A stretch of 64,000 nt of DNA from Nemophila menziesii (lineage: Eukaryota; Streptophyta; Magnoliopsida; Boraginales; Hydrophyllaceae), in NCBI GenBank assembly GCA_029959085.1, contig JARWIR010000017.1:25668144-25732143 (forward strand), given 5' to 3'. Of the stretch, positions 12,078 to 25,100 are shown piece by piece. The translations under genes and the position numbers were made by a program. Numbering within the stretch: the first letter of the stretch is position 1; every line of letters begins with the position of its first letter. The notes under the pieces are model-generated. The model was not told the origin of the DNA, made no database searches, and saw nothing but the letters and a program-made list of their open reading frames with translations.

Positions 12078-14459
12078 ATGCTCTCGAATCCTGAGAGGCT
12101 AATCCGAGCTAAAAACAAGAGATAAAGGGAAGCAAGAGAAAAAGCAGCAAGAGGAAGAGAAATGACAGCCGTGAATCTTAATAACTTCCAAACTCCCGAA
12201 ATAGAGTTGGACGCAGATGGCAACCCGATAGTGCCACCAGTCGTGCAAGACCCACCGGTAGGAATTCAAAACCTTCGAATTCAAGTTCCTCCCGGAGGTC
12301 ATCCACCTAACAACAATGGTGCCAGAATCCATCAAGAAGACGCACCAAGGTTCATCCAACCTAACGGAAAAAAGACCATTCGGTTTGCCGCCATTAGGAA
12401 TTCGTCCACCCACAAGTCAAGGAATTTGATTTAGACCAGACGCGTATATGATTAATCAGTTTATCAATATTGGACAGTATAGTGGTGCATCACGTGAAGA
12501 TCATATTCGAGCCATGTACAAATTTATGCAAATCTGTGATGTATATGTCACTCCTGGAGTAACCCAAGAACAAATGTACTTTTTGATGTTCTCATTTTTT
12601 CTCACCAGAGGAGCTAGTGAATGGTATGATCAGCAACAACACGCTGAAATCTTGACTTGGGATCAACTTCAGACTGCGTTCTTCGATAGGTATTATCCTC
12701 AAAGTGTCAGACTTAGTGGCCAACTTGATTTAGCAGTTTACGTCAAGAACAAGGAGAAGCTGTAGGAGAGCTTTGACTCATTTCCAATCGTTATTACAAA
12801 AAATGCCCATTACATGGGTACTCAAATGAATTACAGTAAGGATTTTTTATCGTAGTTTAGATGAAGCCTCCAAAAAGAAAGTAGATACTATGTGTCAGGG
12901 TGATTTTATGATGGTCCCTGTTAATCAAGCTTTGGGTATTATGGATAGAATCGTGAAGAATGAGATGAATTGGTAATCGTCGATATCACCTGTTCGAATT
13001 TCGAAGAAAGGTACTTTGAATGTAGACGCAGAAAAAGCCTTGAATGCTAAGATTGCCGCACTTGAGAATAAGGTAAAGTAGTTGTCTGTGTCTAACAAAC
13101 AAGCTATTGTGAATGTTGTACAAGAACCTGAGATATGTCCTAGTTGTGGGGTAGTTGATCATAGTTAAAAGAAGAATGTGCTAATAACCCAGAATCCGTG
13201 TGTTTTGTCAATAATCGAGATAATTATTATTCAAATGGCCAAGGGTATGGTAATCAGTATAAGAATCATCCAGGCTTTCAATATTCAAATCCACAAGGGG
13301 CTGCTAATCCAGGAACCTATCAACCGAGGCCCCAAGGGAACAATTATCAATTCAAGCCACAAAACCAATATCAATGAGGTCAACAAGAGCCGAGCATGAA
13401 GCTTGTTCAGATACATTGGCTCAGAATGCACTCCCTTCTCATCCTCACGAAGGTGCGCTCACCACAGCTGATTTAGCCCTCACTTTAACTCTATACATAA
13501 CGGTATCTGGAAGTAAGAAAACCCATATTGAAGATCAATTATCTAAATACATCGCATCTTCAGCGGTAAAGGAGAATAAAATTGAAGAAAAGCTAATCTC
13601 ACATTCCACTTCGTTGAAAATTTTAGAGAATCAAATATCAAAGATTAGTAGTCCCAATATTAGAGGTCAAGGACAACTCCCTAGTGATACTGAAATTCCT
13701 AGATAGATGAAGGATTGTAATGCGATTAGATTGAGAAGCGGTAAGCAATTACAACCACCTCATTTTCCAGTTATGAAAGAAAAAGAAACAACAGTGAAAG
13801 AGAAAACTGTGAAGGATGTGGTTGAGAAAGAAAGTGAACCAGAATTAGAGGAGGTAGAAGTTGATAAAATTCCAAAAAATCCAAAGAAGAAAGATATTGT
13901 AGGGGAAGAGAATCGTCCTCCTCCACCTTTCCCCTCAAGAGTTCAAAAGAAAGGAGATATTGCAGATTATCAAAAATTTTGGTACGAAAACTTAATATCA
14001 ATGTGCCATTCTTAGATATTATCAGAGATGTGCCAAAATATATGAAATTATTGAAAAGAGCCATCTCCAACAAACGCACATATCTGGAGAATGAAATGAT
14101 AAGGTTACCTTAAGAGTGTAGTGCGATATGCCAGAGTAAGTAAACACCTAAATTGCTTGATCCTGGTAGTTTTACAATCCCTATTTATATTGGTGATGAG
14201 TGGAAAGGAAAAGCTTGTGACTTGGGTGCGAGTATCAATTTCATGCTTAAGTCAATTTTTGAAAAGTTGAAGATAGGAAACGCAAAACCTACCTCTATGG
14301 TCTTGTAAATGGCTGACAGATCCCTCGCACATCCAAGGGGACGAATAGAAGATGTCCTTATCAAGGCAGGTACTTTAATTTTTCCCGTTGATTTTGTTTT
14401 ACTTGAATACGATGCAGATAGGAATGTCCCCATTTGGGAAGAACATTCCTAGCCACGGG
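12078..14459 (+). pseudogene. gag: Athila gag and protease start of element E, degenerate
   Basis: The start ATG at 12078 gives MLSNPERLIR, with an in-frame stop sixteen codons on. A capsid-like domain is at 12448-12765 (YKFMQICDVYVTPGVTQEQMYFLMFSFF, SEWYDQQ, DRYYPQSVRL). Zinc-knuckle remains (ICPSCGVVDHS then a stop) are near 13135-13170, followed by the Gln/Asn-rich tail and a basic-acidic linker with RPPPPFPSRVQKKGD (13707-14015). The protease motif DLGASINFML lies near 14219-14250. Several stops and frameshifts are present, and solo LTR F interrupts the frame at 14460. Same order and family as G. Confidence 0.85.
14455..14459. other. Target site duplication of solo LTR F (left), ACGGG
   Basis: ACGGG precedes F and recurs at 16008-16012; E protease reading (...ATGRTLIDVE) continues across once F is removed. 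Confidence 0.92.
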
Positions 14460-16007
14460 TGATGTCTCCCTAATTGTTCTTATTTTCGACCCTTAGGAGA
14501 CATCATTTTTGGTGTTTATTTGATTAATTTGATATACTTTTGAGTTAAAAATGCAATAATCCGGAATTCCTATTTTATTTCTAGTATTTTTAATTTATTA
14601 AACTTTTGCGCGTAATCTTGTATATTTTAGTGAAAAGTTTGTAGGTTTTGAATATTAGCTAGGAATGGAATCCAAGAAGAGAGTCAAAGATCGTGATATG
14701 AAGTCAAGACTTGAAGATAAATCCCGAAAGAAATTATTTTTAGAGCTGCAAATCTGTTTTCCAGGCCATAGATTGCTGATTTCGAGGCGTTTAAGAGATG
14801 ATTTATCCGTTGACCTTTGAAGAGAAAACATTCCTTATCGAGTTAAGGAACTTTAGCAACTGGAATCAAGTCAATCGGAGTTATAACGAAGTGGGAAAAT
14901 CCGTTTTAGTGAAGGTGTATCAGCAGTTACGGGATTTTGGGCTTAGAAATTGGGCTTGGACATTTAATTAGTGTTTTATTCTTAGGTCCAAGCCCTAATC
15001 CGTTTTTCCACTTATAAAAACAGCCTTTGACTTCTATTTTCAAAACAATTCACATTCTACAAGATTAAACATCAGAGAGAAGCAACAGAAGGAAGAAAGT
15101 AGAAGCTGCAAGAGCTGGAGAGGGTCTATATCTCCGTTCTCAGTCATTCCGATTCCGGAAATTAGGTTCTTTTATCTTTAATTTTGTAAGACAATATGAA
15201 TTCCTTTACATTTAATTTAGTTTTCTTTTTAATTAATATGAGCTAAACACATTTTAGTGCTTGAGAATGTTCTATGGGTAATTCCAAATCTTATTGAATT
15301 TCATATGTTGAATTTGGGTTTCCGTTAAATTAAAGTAGATTGTGTCTTTTACTCTTTTCGATAAATTAAGATTATTTACTGTTTTTAGAGTCATGAACTA
15401 AGAACAGGTGTTAGTATCTAGGCTATTCCAATTAGTGGCGATTGGATCATCCTGACGGAGGGTTTAGGTACAGAAATATTTATTCAATCTAGAATAGAAG
15501 CTATTGATTCTGACGAACTTAGCTAAATTCTAGGGCCAATGAGGTAATTAACTTAAACATCTAAAAGTGGATCATATTTACCCTGACGGGACTAGTGACA
15601 CTCTAGGATAGCCTTATAGTCCACCCTGACGGGGGTATAAGGAATTTAGACTCCCGACCATTGTAATTGACCAATTTAACCCTTAAACATCATAGGTTAC
15701 GCAATAGGATTAGGAAGACCCCTTGCGTTCTCAAGTGCTATCTTCTCATACTTGCATTCACATTTATTTACTTGCGTCTTAGCTTTTAATTGCATTTTCC
15801 ATTTAGTCTTTTATTATTTAGAATTAATAAAAACAATCAATCAATCATTTTATTTGCTTTCATAAGTGCAATCATTCATTCGTGGATAAGCATTGTGATT
15901 AACCAAAACGATCCTAGAATCACTTATTACTACTTGGGACAACCGTACACTTGCGGTTGTGGTTCGATTACATTTGCATTTATTTTAGAACACACAAAGG
16001 ACCACCA
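14460..16007 (+). mobile_element. Solo LTR F (same family as G), inserted in E
   Basis: 1548 bp from TGATGTCTCC to GGACCACCA with no internal region, flanked by perfect 5-bp duplications ACGGG. It aligns along its length with the LTRs of G. TATA box tataaaaa is at 15013-15020. A leader hairpin CCAAT-TAGTGGCG-ATTGG is at 15428-15445. It most likely formed by recombination between the two LTRs of a complete element. Confidence 0.94.
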
Positions 16008-18394
16008 ACGGGGCGTACTCTTATTGATGTAGAAAACTGAGAATTAACGATGCAGATTCAAGACGAAGAGGTAAAGTTCAACGTGTTTAGGATAATGAAG
16101 TTTCCAGATTCCCATGAGGAATGTTCACGAGTGGATGTAATCGATCACGCAATGCAAGAGGTATTTGATGATATGAATTTTGAAGATATCTTGCAAGCTG
16201 CCCTAACACTTGACTTACCGGAGATGATGGAAGAGCTTGTTGAAACAGTAGCAGCTCTAAATTCTGAAAACGCAAAGCCTAGGCGTCTAGCCTATGAACC
16301 CTTAAGAGAATTGGGGGAGATTGAGCCTCAAAAGAAACCATCTATTGAGTCTCCTCCGAAACTTGAAGAAAATCCACTTTCTTCACATTTAAGGTACTCG
16401 TATTTAGGTACTAATGATACTTTACCTGTTATTGTTTCAGACAACATAACATGTTTGCAAGAAGAAAATCTGTTGCGTGTACTTCGTGCTCATAAAGAGA
16501 CAATTGGTTGGACCATAGCTGATATCAAAGGTATTAGTCCGACCATATGCTAACATAAAATCATCTTAGAGGATAAAAGTGCATTCTCAATTGAAGGCTA
16601 AAGAAGATTGATGCCAGTTATGAAGGAGGTGGTCAAGAAGGAAGTAATAAAACTACTAGATGTGGGAATCATCTTTCCCATAGCTAGTAGTGATTGGGTG
16701 AGTCTGGTTCAATGCGTATCAAAGAAGGGTGGTATCACTACTATCTTAAATGATCAGAATGAAGCCATACCCTCGAACACCGTAGTTGGTTGGAGTGTGT
16801 GTATGGACTATCGTAAGTTGAACAAGGTCACAAGAAAAGACCATTTCCCACTCCCGTTCATAGATCAGATGTTGGACAAATTAGCAGGTAGAGAATATTA
16901 TTGTTTTCTGGACGGATATTTAGCTTACAATCAAATATGTATAGATCCAGATGACCAACACAAAACTACATTTACATGTCCTTTCGGTACCTTCACATTT
17001 TGAAGGATGCCATTTGGATTATGTAACGCACCTGCTACTTTCCAACGTTGCATGATGGAAATATTTGGAGATATGATAGATCGATTACTTGAGGTATTTT
17101 TAAACAACTTTTCTGTTTTTGGTGATAACTTTGATGATTGTTTGCCAAATCTAGAGAAAGTATTAATTAGATGCACGGAAAGTGACTTAATTATGAACAG
17201 GGAGAAATGTCATTTCATGGTTCGTGAAGGAATAGTTCATGGACACAAAGTTTCGAGTTTGGGTTTAGAAGTTGATCGTGCAAAGATTAAGGTAATCAAG
17301 ACTCTTCCTCCTTCCACTTCAGTCAAAGGAGCGAGAAGTTTCTTGGGACATGCCTGGTTCTATCGCCGTTTCATCCAAGATTTCTCTAAAATTGCTAAGT
17401 CGTTGTGTAACCTACTCGAAAAGGACGTGGAATTCCTTTTTGACGAGGGTTGCATGGCGGCATTCAACGACATCAAGGAGAAACTCATATCTTCTCCCAT
17501 TGTATCACCTCCTGATTGAAATATGTTGTTTAAAGTTATGTGTGATGCTATTTACCTTGCTATGGGTGCTGTTTTGGGCCAATGAAAAGATAAGGTATTT
17601 CACTCAAACTACTACACTAGTAAGACCTTTACAAGTGCTCATATTAATTATAACATGACGGAAAAGGAGTTACTAGCAGTTGTGTATGCATTTGAAAAGT
17701 TTTGTTCCTATCTTCTTGGAGCGTTAATTCTTGTGTACACCGATCAATCCGCGATCGAATACCTTATGGAAAAGAAATATGTAAATCCACGTTTGATTAG
17801 ATGTGTATTATTGTTACAAGAGTTTAACTTGGATATTCGAGATAGAAAAGGTTATGATAATCAAGTTGCAGATCATTTGTCGTGTCTTAAATGTCCTAAG
17901 TTTAATAGTGGACCAGAGTTGGTCAAGGAGGAGTTTCATGACGAAATTTTATTCTCAATATATGCGAATGGTACTCCTTGGTATGCGGATATAGCAAATA
18001 TTATTGTGAGTGGTTCCTTTCCTAAGAGAGCTACTTCACAAGAGAGGAAGAGATCAATTAACCGTGCAAAGCAGTTATTTTGGGAGGATCCTTTCCTCTA
18101 CAAAACATGTAGTGATCGGATGGTGAGAAGATGCATACCTAAAAGTGATATTCAATCAGTAATGGCTAGTTGTCATGATTCACCATATGGAGGAAGTTTC
18201 AAGGGTGATCGTACAACTGGAAAGGTACTACAATCCGGTTTTTATTGGCATACTTTGCATAAAGATTGTCATGAAAATGTTAAGAAATTTCATAGATGCC
18301 AATTTACCGGTAACATATCTAAGAGAGACGAAATGCCACGTAATAGTGTTCTTGAAGTGGGAATATTCGATGTATGGGGTATTGATTTCATGGG
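16008..18394 (+). pseudogene. pol: pol of element E: protease end, RT, RNase H, integrase N-terminus; degenerate
   Basis: Resumes after F. RT: VCMDYRKLNK (about 16795), FLDGYLAYNQI, and FLNNFSVFG (about 17095-17125), where the FMDD box has lost both catalytic aspartates. RNase H: about 17520-17900, with a stop near 17518 and another near 17583, then [13 protein letters not shown]. Integrase zinc region: [13 protein letters not shown]...[11 protein letters not shown] (about 18170-18300), with the second His of HHCC replaced by Ser and the first of the paired Cys by Phe, then [10 protein letters not shown]. The reading frame ends at 18394, where G inserted. Stops also at about 16552 and 17001. 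Confidence 0.88.
18390..18394. other. Target site duplication of element G (left), ATGGG
   Basis: ATGGG before G recurs at 31262-31266, and the E integrase reading ([12 protein letters not shown]) continues across the two copies. Confidence 0.93.
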
Positions 18395-19962
18395 TGATGT
18401 CTCCCTAATTGTTCTTATTTTCGACCCTTAGGAGACATCATTTTTTATGTTTATTTGAATATTTTAATAGACTTTTGAGTTAAAAATACAATAATCCGGA
18501 ATTTCCATTTTATTTCTAGTAATTTTGAATTATTAAACTTTTGCGCGTAATCTTATATATTTTAGTGGAAAGTTTGTAGGTTTTGATTATTAGCTAGGAA
18601 TGGAATCCGAGAAGAGAGTCAAAGATCGTGATATGGAGTCTAGACTTGAAGATAAATCCCGAAGATATTATTTTTAGAGCTGAAAATCTGTTTTCCAGGC
18701 CATAGATTGCTGATTTCGAGGTGCTTAAGAGCTGATTTAGCCGCTGACCTTTGAAGAGAAAACGTTCCTTATCGAGTTACGGAACTTTAGCAACCGGAAT
18801 TACGTTAATCGGAGTCATAACGAAGCGGGAAAAGCCGTTTTAGTGAAGGTATATCAACAGTTACGGGATTTTGGGCTTAGAATTTGGGCTTGGACATTTA
18901 ATTAGTGTTTTGTTCTTAGGTCCAAGCCCTAATCCGTTTTTACACTTATAAAAGGAGCCTTTGAATTCTATTTTTCACACAATTCACATTCCACAAGATT
19001 AAACATCAGAGAGAAGCAACGGAAGGAAGAAAGAAGAAGCTGCAAGAACTGGAGAGGGTCTATATCTCCGTTCTCTGTCATTCCAACTCCGGAAATAAGG
19101 TTTCTTTCAATTTTAATTTTGTAATCAAATATGAATTCCATTTCAATTAATTTAGTTTTTCTTTTATTTAGTATGAGCTAAACATTTATTAGTGCTTGAG
19201 AATGCTATATGAATAATTCCCAAATCTTATTGAATTTCATATGTTGAATTTGGGTTTCTGTTAAATTAAATTAGATTGTGTCTTTTACCCTTTTCGATAA
19301 ATTGAGAATATTTACTTTTTTTAGAGTCATGAACTAGGAACAGGTGTTAGTATCTAGGCTATTCCAATTAGTGGCAATTGGATCATCCTGACGGAGGGTT
19401 TAGGTACAGAACTATTTATTCAATCTAGAATAGAAGCTATTGATTCTGACGAACTTAGCTAATTCTAGGGCCAATGAGGTAATTAAACTTAACCATCCAC
19501 AAGTGGATCATATTTACCCTGACGGGACTAGTGACACTCTAGGATCGCCTTATAGTCCACCCTGACGGGGGTATAAGGAATTTAGAATCCCGACCATTGT
19601 AATTGACCAATTTAACCCTTAAAAAGCATAAGTTATGAAATAGGATTAGGATGACCCCTTGCGTTCTCAAGTGATACTTTCTCATACTGCGTTTTACGTC
19701 ATTTTACTTGCGTCTTAGCTTTTAATTTCATTTTTCCATTTAATCTTTTATTACTTAGGATTAATACAAAAACCAATCAAACATATTTTCTTTACTTGTT
19801 TACATAAGTGCAACCATTCATTACTTGTTAAACATTGTAGTCAACCATCCCGTCCTTGGAACGAATCTGTTTTATCAACTATATTACTTGGGACAACAGT
19901 ACGCTTGCGGTTGTGGTTCGATTATTTATTGCATTGTTTTTAGAACACACAAAGGACCACCA
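18395..19962 (+). repeat. 5' LTR of element G
   Basis: TGATGTCTCC to GGACCACCA. The opening inverted repeat is TGATGTCTCC/GGAGACATCA (18395-18440). TATA box tataaaag is at 18947-18954. A leader hairpin is at 19364-19381. CCTGACGG-type motifs are near 19387, 19445, 19517 and 19559. Confidence 0.94.
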
Positions 19963-19968
19963 AGTTTT

Positions 19969-19987
19969 TGGCGCCGCTGCTGGGGAC
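19969..19987 (+). other. Primer binding site of element G (tRNA-Asp type)
   Basis: TGGCGCCGCTGCTGGGGAC, seven bases into the internal region; one C-to-T change relative to E and D. Confidence 0.87.
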
Positions 19988-20094
19988 GGTAGCGTGTGAC
20001 CATGATGTTTACCTTTAGTGATAGTTGCATTTATATTTTATCAGTTTTACGCTTTTTGTTTGTTCATTTCTTTTCAGGTTCTTAGATTTGGTGT

Positions 20095-22146
20095 ATGCGA
20101 AGAAGACTATTTAAGGATCTAGAGTCAGCACCTCCGATCCTTAGTAATCCAGAATCGTTGATCAGACTTGCTAACAAGAGAAGGAGAGAACAAGAAGCCT
20201 TAGAGGTAGAAGAATTAATTAACAGAATGGAGGAGATAAATCTTCAGAATCAACAAAATAATGGACAAGGTCAGCTAGACGCAAATGGCCAACCATTAGC
20301 ACCTCCAGGCATTATTCCTCAAGTTCAACCATTAAATCCTAATCCTCAAGTTCAGATAGTGATGAATCAAGATCCATGGTTTGTTAATGGTCCACCAGAA
20401 GCTCCATTTCGTGCTCCTGCTCTAGGAGTAGGTGCTCCAGATATCAATGTTCCTAGATATCGTCCAGATTCAGGTATGTTAGCTCAATTCCAAAATTTTG
20501 GAAATTTTCGTGGTAGACCAGGAGAAGATACTATCCAAGCCGTTCAGAAATTTAAGCAGATATGTGATTCTTACATCACAGAAGGAGTTTCAAAAGAACA
20601 GATGTACTATGCTGTGTTTCGATTTTTCGTTATAGATGGAGAGAGTGAATGGCACGATACGCAAGATCCTACGAAGATAACAAATTGGGACCAATTAGAA
20701 ACTGCTTTCGTTGAGAGGTATTATCCAAGTAACATGAGGTTAGATGATCAACTTGATTTAACACATTTCCGTCAAGAGTATGATGAAACTTTGGGTAAGA
20801 GTTGGACAAGATTTTAGATGTGTTTACGAAGGGTTCCCGATCATGGCTTTACAAAACAACAACAATTTAAAATATTTAACAAAGTTCTTGATGGGGCTTC
20901 GAGAGAGAAGTTGGATTTGTTATGTGGTGCAGGTTTTCTTCAAGTTCAACCCGTTTATGCTAAAATCATTTTGGAAAGAACAGTCAAGAATGAAGTTGGG
21001 TGGACTTCAGTAAGAACAACGGTTAAAGGAGTGAATAATGTTAATATCGAAGAAAAATTTGCTACGCTTGAGAATAAGATTCAAAATACTATAGAGCAAC
21101 AATTGAAACAACTTACTTTAGCTGTAAAAGAAGGATTTTCGGGTAAAAAGGTAGTTGTTCAAGCTGCACAAGAGGTTTATATGTGTTCGATTTGCAGGGT
21201 AGATGACCATGATGAGGAAAATTGTCCGAATAACCAAGAGCCTGTGATGTTTGTGTCCAATAGAGGTAACTTTAATTCAAGTGGTAATGGATATCAGCCT
21301 AACAGAAACCATCCTGGGTTTCAATACTCAAATCCTAATGGGGCAGCCAATCCTACATATGCGTATCAGCCGCGTCCCCAAGGTAACAACTACAATCCAA
21401 GACCACACAACAATTATCAAGGGGGACAGAATCAGGGTAATTATGTACAAAGACAAGCTCCTCAGAATACTTACGATGAAACCATGAACCAAAAAGCCTT
21501 ACCTGCCCATCCACAAGAAGGAGTAGTTACCCTTCAGAAAACCGTTGAAAGTTTAATTGCTCTTCAAACACAAGCTATGGAACGTCAACAAGCGTCTGAA
21601 GAAAATATTAAATTAATACAGAATCAAATGGAGCAATTTGTGAAACAGCTTAATCAGCGTCCACAAGGGCAACTCCCTAGTGACACAGAAAATCCGAGAC
21701 AACATGAAGATTGCAAAGCTGTTACATTAAGAAGTGGTAAGAACCTTCCTCCACCTCCTTTTCCTGTTATGAAAGAAAAAGAAGTTCCAAGAAAAGAAAA
21801 GGAAGTGGGTGAGAAAGAGAAAGAAAAAGATAGTGAGGTTAAAGAAATAGAGAGACCAAGTGAAGTTCCGAAAAAGAAAGATGATATTGTGATCAATCGC
21901 CCTCCACCACCGTTTCCATCTCGAGTTCAGAAAAAGGGTGATTTGGGTGATTTTCAGAAATTCTTTAATAGAGTGAAGGGTCTAAGTATTAATATTCCGT
22001 TACTAGAGGCTATTCGAGATATTCCTAAGTATACGAAGTTTTTGAAGAGGGCCCTCACTAACAAAAGGCCTTATTGTGATAATGAGATGATTGTCTTCCT
22101 GAAGAAAGTAGTGCGATTTGCCAGAGTAAATTACCTCCAAAGTTAG
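20095..22146 (+). pseudogene. gag: Athila gag of element G (one in-frame stop, then frameshift)
   Basis: Start ATG at 20095 (MRRRLFKDL...SNPESLIRLANKRRREQEA). The capsid-like Gag domain is at about residues 130-260, with VQKFKQICDSYITEGVSKEQMYY and ERYYPSNMRL. It is cut by a TAG at 20815-20817 and continues in frame from 20818. A clear CCHC zinc knuckle, CSICRVDDHDEENC (C-x2-C-x4-H-x4-C), lies at about residues 364-377, followed by an Asn/Gln/Pro-rich stretch and a charged Lys/Glu linker ending RPPPPFPSRVQKKGD. A one-base deletion near 22090 shifts the frame just before protease. In the family this forms the particle core and binds the genomic RNA. Confidence 0.92.
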
Positions 22147-25100
22147 TTGATCCTGGGAGTTTCACGATTCCGATATCGATTGGAGAAGAATGGAAAGGAA
22201 AAGCGCTATGTGATTTGGGTGCGAGCATCAATTTGATGCCCAAATCGATCTTTGATAAGCTAAAAATTGGAGAAGCAAGATCCACTTCTATGGTCTTGCA
22301 AATGGCGGACAGGTCTCTTGCACATCCTGAAGGCCGAATTGAGGATGTCCTCGTTAAGGCAGGTACACTTATATTTCCCGTTGATTTCGTAATACTTGAA
22401 TACGATGCAGATAGAAATGTCCCCATTATTTTGGGTAGACCATTTCTAGCCATAGAGCGTACATTAATTGATGTAGAGAATGGCAAATTAATGATGAGGA
22501 TTCAAGACGAGGAAGTCAAATTCAATGTATTTCGAGCTATGAAATTTCCAGATTCTCAAGAGGATTGCTTCCGCATGGATGTAGTTGACCAGGCATCGCA
22601 AGAAGTATTTGATTGTTTTAATTATGAGGATATTTTGCAGGCCGCTTTAACATTAGATTTGCCTGAGATGATGGAAGAGCTTGCCGAAACAGTGGCAGCT
22701 CTTAATTCTGAAAATCCGAAGTATAGGCGTCTTGCCTATGAACCTGTGAGAGAACCGGGGGAGATTGTTCCTAAAAAGAAGCCTTCAATTGAATCTCCTC
22801 CGGAATTGGAAGAAAATCCGTTACCAGCACACTTGAGGTACGCGTATTTGGGTACTAATGAAACTCTACCTGTTATTGTTTCAGCTAATTTAACAGGTCC
22901 TCAAGAAGATAAACTGTTGCGTGTGTTGAGAGCCAACAAAGAAGCAATAGGTTGGACAATTGCTGACATCAAAGGCATTAGTCCATCCTATTGTCAACAC
23001 AAAATTATACTTGAAGATAACAACACACGCTCAGTTGAAGGTCAAAGGAGATTAATGCCATTTATGAAGGATGTAGTGAAGAAAGAGGTGATCAAGCTTT
23101 TAGATGCGGGGATTATCTATCCCATTTCGAGTAGTGAATGGGTGAGCCCAGTTCAGTGTGTACCGAAGAAAGGAGGAATGACAACAGTTCTGAATGATAA
23201 AAATGAAGTGATTCCTTCAAGAACGGTAGTTGGTTGGAGAGTTTGCATGGATTACAGAAAGCTGAACAAAGCCACCAGAAAAGATCATTTCCCTTTGCCC
23301 TTCATCGATCAAATGTTAGATAAATTAGCCGGAAGAGAATATTACTGTTTCTTGGATGGCTACTCCGGGTACAATCAGATTTACGTGGCTCCAGAAGATC
23401 AACATAAGACTACCTTTACATGCCCATTTGGTACTTTTTCATATCGCAGAATGCCATTTGAATTGTGTAACGCTCCCGCTACTTTTCAAAGATGTATGAT
23501 GGCCATCTTCTGGGATATGATCGATAATTTCCTTGAAGTGTTTATGGATGATTTCTCCGTGTTTGGTGATGATTTTGATAAATGTTTAGATAACTTGGAG
23601 AAAGTATTGGTAAGATGTAAGGAAACAGACTTGGTGCTAAACTGGGAGAAATGTCATTTCATGGTTCGCGAAGGTATTGTTCTGGGTCAAAAAGTTTCGA
23701 ATGCTGGATTAGAGGTTGATAGAGCAAAGATAGAGGTAATTAAAACTCTTCCCCCTCCTATTTCTGTTAAATGGGTAAGGAGTTTTCTTGGCCATTCTGG
23801 CTTTTATAGGCGTTTTATTAAGGATTTTTCTAAGATTGCTAAACCGTTATGCAACTTACTCGAAAAGGACTCCAAATTCCTTTTTCATGAAGCTTGTTTA
23901 GCGGCTTTCCAAGCAATTAAGGAAATGCTTATTTCTGCTCCTATAGTGTTACCTCCAGATTGGAATTTACCGTTTGAGGTTATGTGTGATGCGAGTGATT
24001 TGTGTATGGGAGCTGTATTGGGACAGAGAAAAGAGAAGGTTTTTCATTCGATTTACTATGCTAGTAAAACTTTTAGTGGTGCTCAGATTAATTACACAGT
24101 TACAGAAAAGGAGTTACTAGCAGTTGTATATTCATTTGATAAGTTTCGCTCTTATCTTCTTGGAGCGAAAGTTATTGTTTATACAGATCATTCCGCGATC
24201 AGATATCTTATGGAAAAGAAAGATGCGAAACCAAGGTTAATTAGATGGGTGTTATTACTTCAAGGGTTCGATTTAGAAATCAAAGATAGAAAGGGTTGTG
24301 AGAATCAGGTTGCAGATCATCTATCGCGTTTAGAGGGTTCAGAGACGAATAGTGGTACTAAAGCAGTTAGAGAAGAGTTTCCTGATGAGAGTTTATTCGT
24401 TGTTCGAGATTATGAAGCTCCGTGGTATGCAGATATTGCGAATTTAGTGGTGAGTGGTGTTTTTCCTGAAGGTTCTACTTATCAAGAAAGAAAGAGGTTA
24501 GCTCACCGTGCTAGACAGTTCTTTTTGGAGGATCCTTTCCTCTACAAAGTTTGTGCTGACCAAATGATACGAAGGTGTGTAGCAAGGGAGGAAACTGAAG
24601 CCATTATAGCTGGATGCCATGATTCACTATATGGAGGACATTTCAAGGGAGATATAATTGCTGCGAAGGTATTCTAATCAGGTTTTTACTGGCCTTCTCT
24701 TGTTAAAGATTGTCATGAATATGTTAAGAAATGCACGAGATGCCAGTTTACCGGAAACATATACAAGAGGGATGAGATGCCATGTAATAATGTGTTAGAA
24801 GTTGAAATATTCAATGTTTGGGGTATAGACTTTATGGGTCCTTTCGTTCCTTCAAATGGTAACCTCTACATCTTATTAGCTGTTGATTATGTATCTAAGT
24901 GGGTAGTAGCGGTGGCTTTACCTACCAATGATTCACGAGTGGTGATTAAGTTCTTGAAATCACATATTTTCACTAGACATGGCACACCTAGAGTGATTAT
25001 TAGCGATGGAGGATCTCATTTCGTTAATAAATATCTGAAGACTGTTCTAGAGAAGTATGGAGTAAGACACCATATATCTACTGCATATCATCCACAATCC

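Noticed and set aside
14460..16007. F as the 5' LTR of G, with sequence 16008-18394 belonging to G
   Set aside because: F has its own ACGGG duplications and the sequence after it continues E protease; G has its own pair of LTRs with ATGGG.
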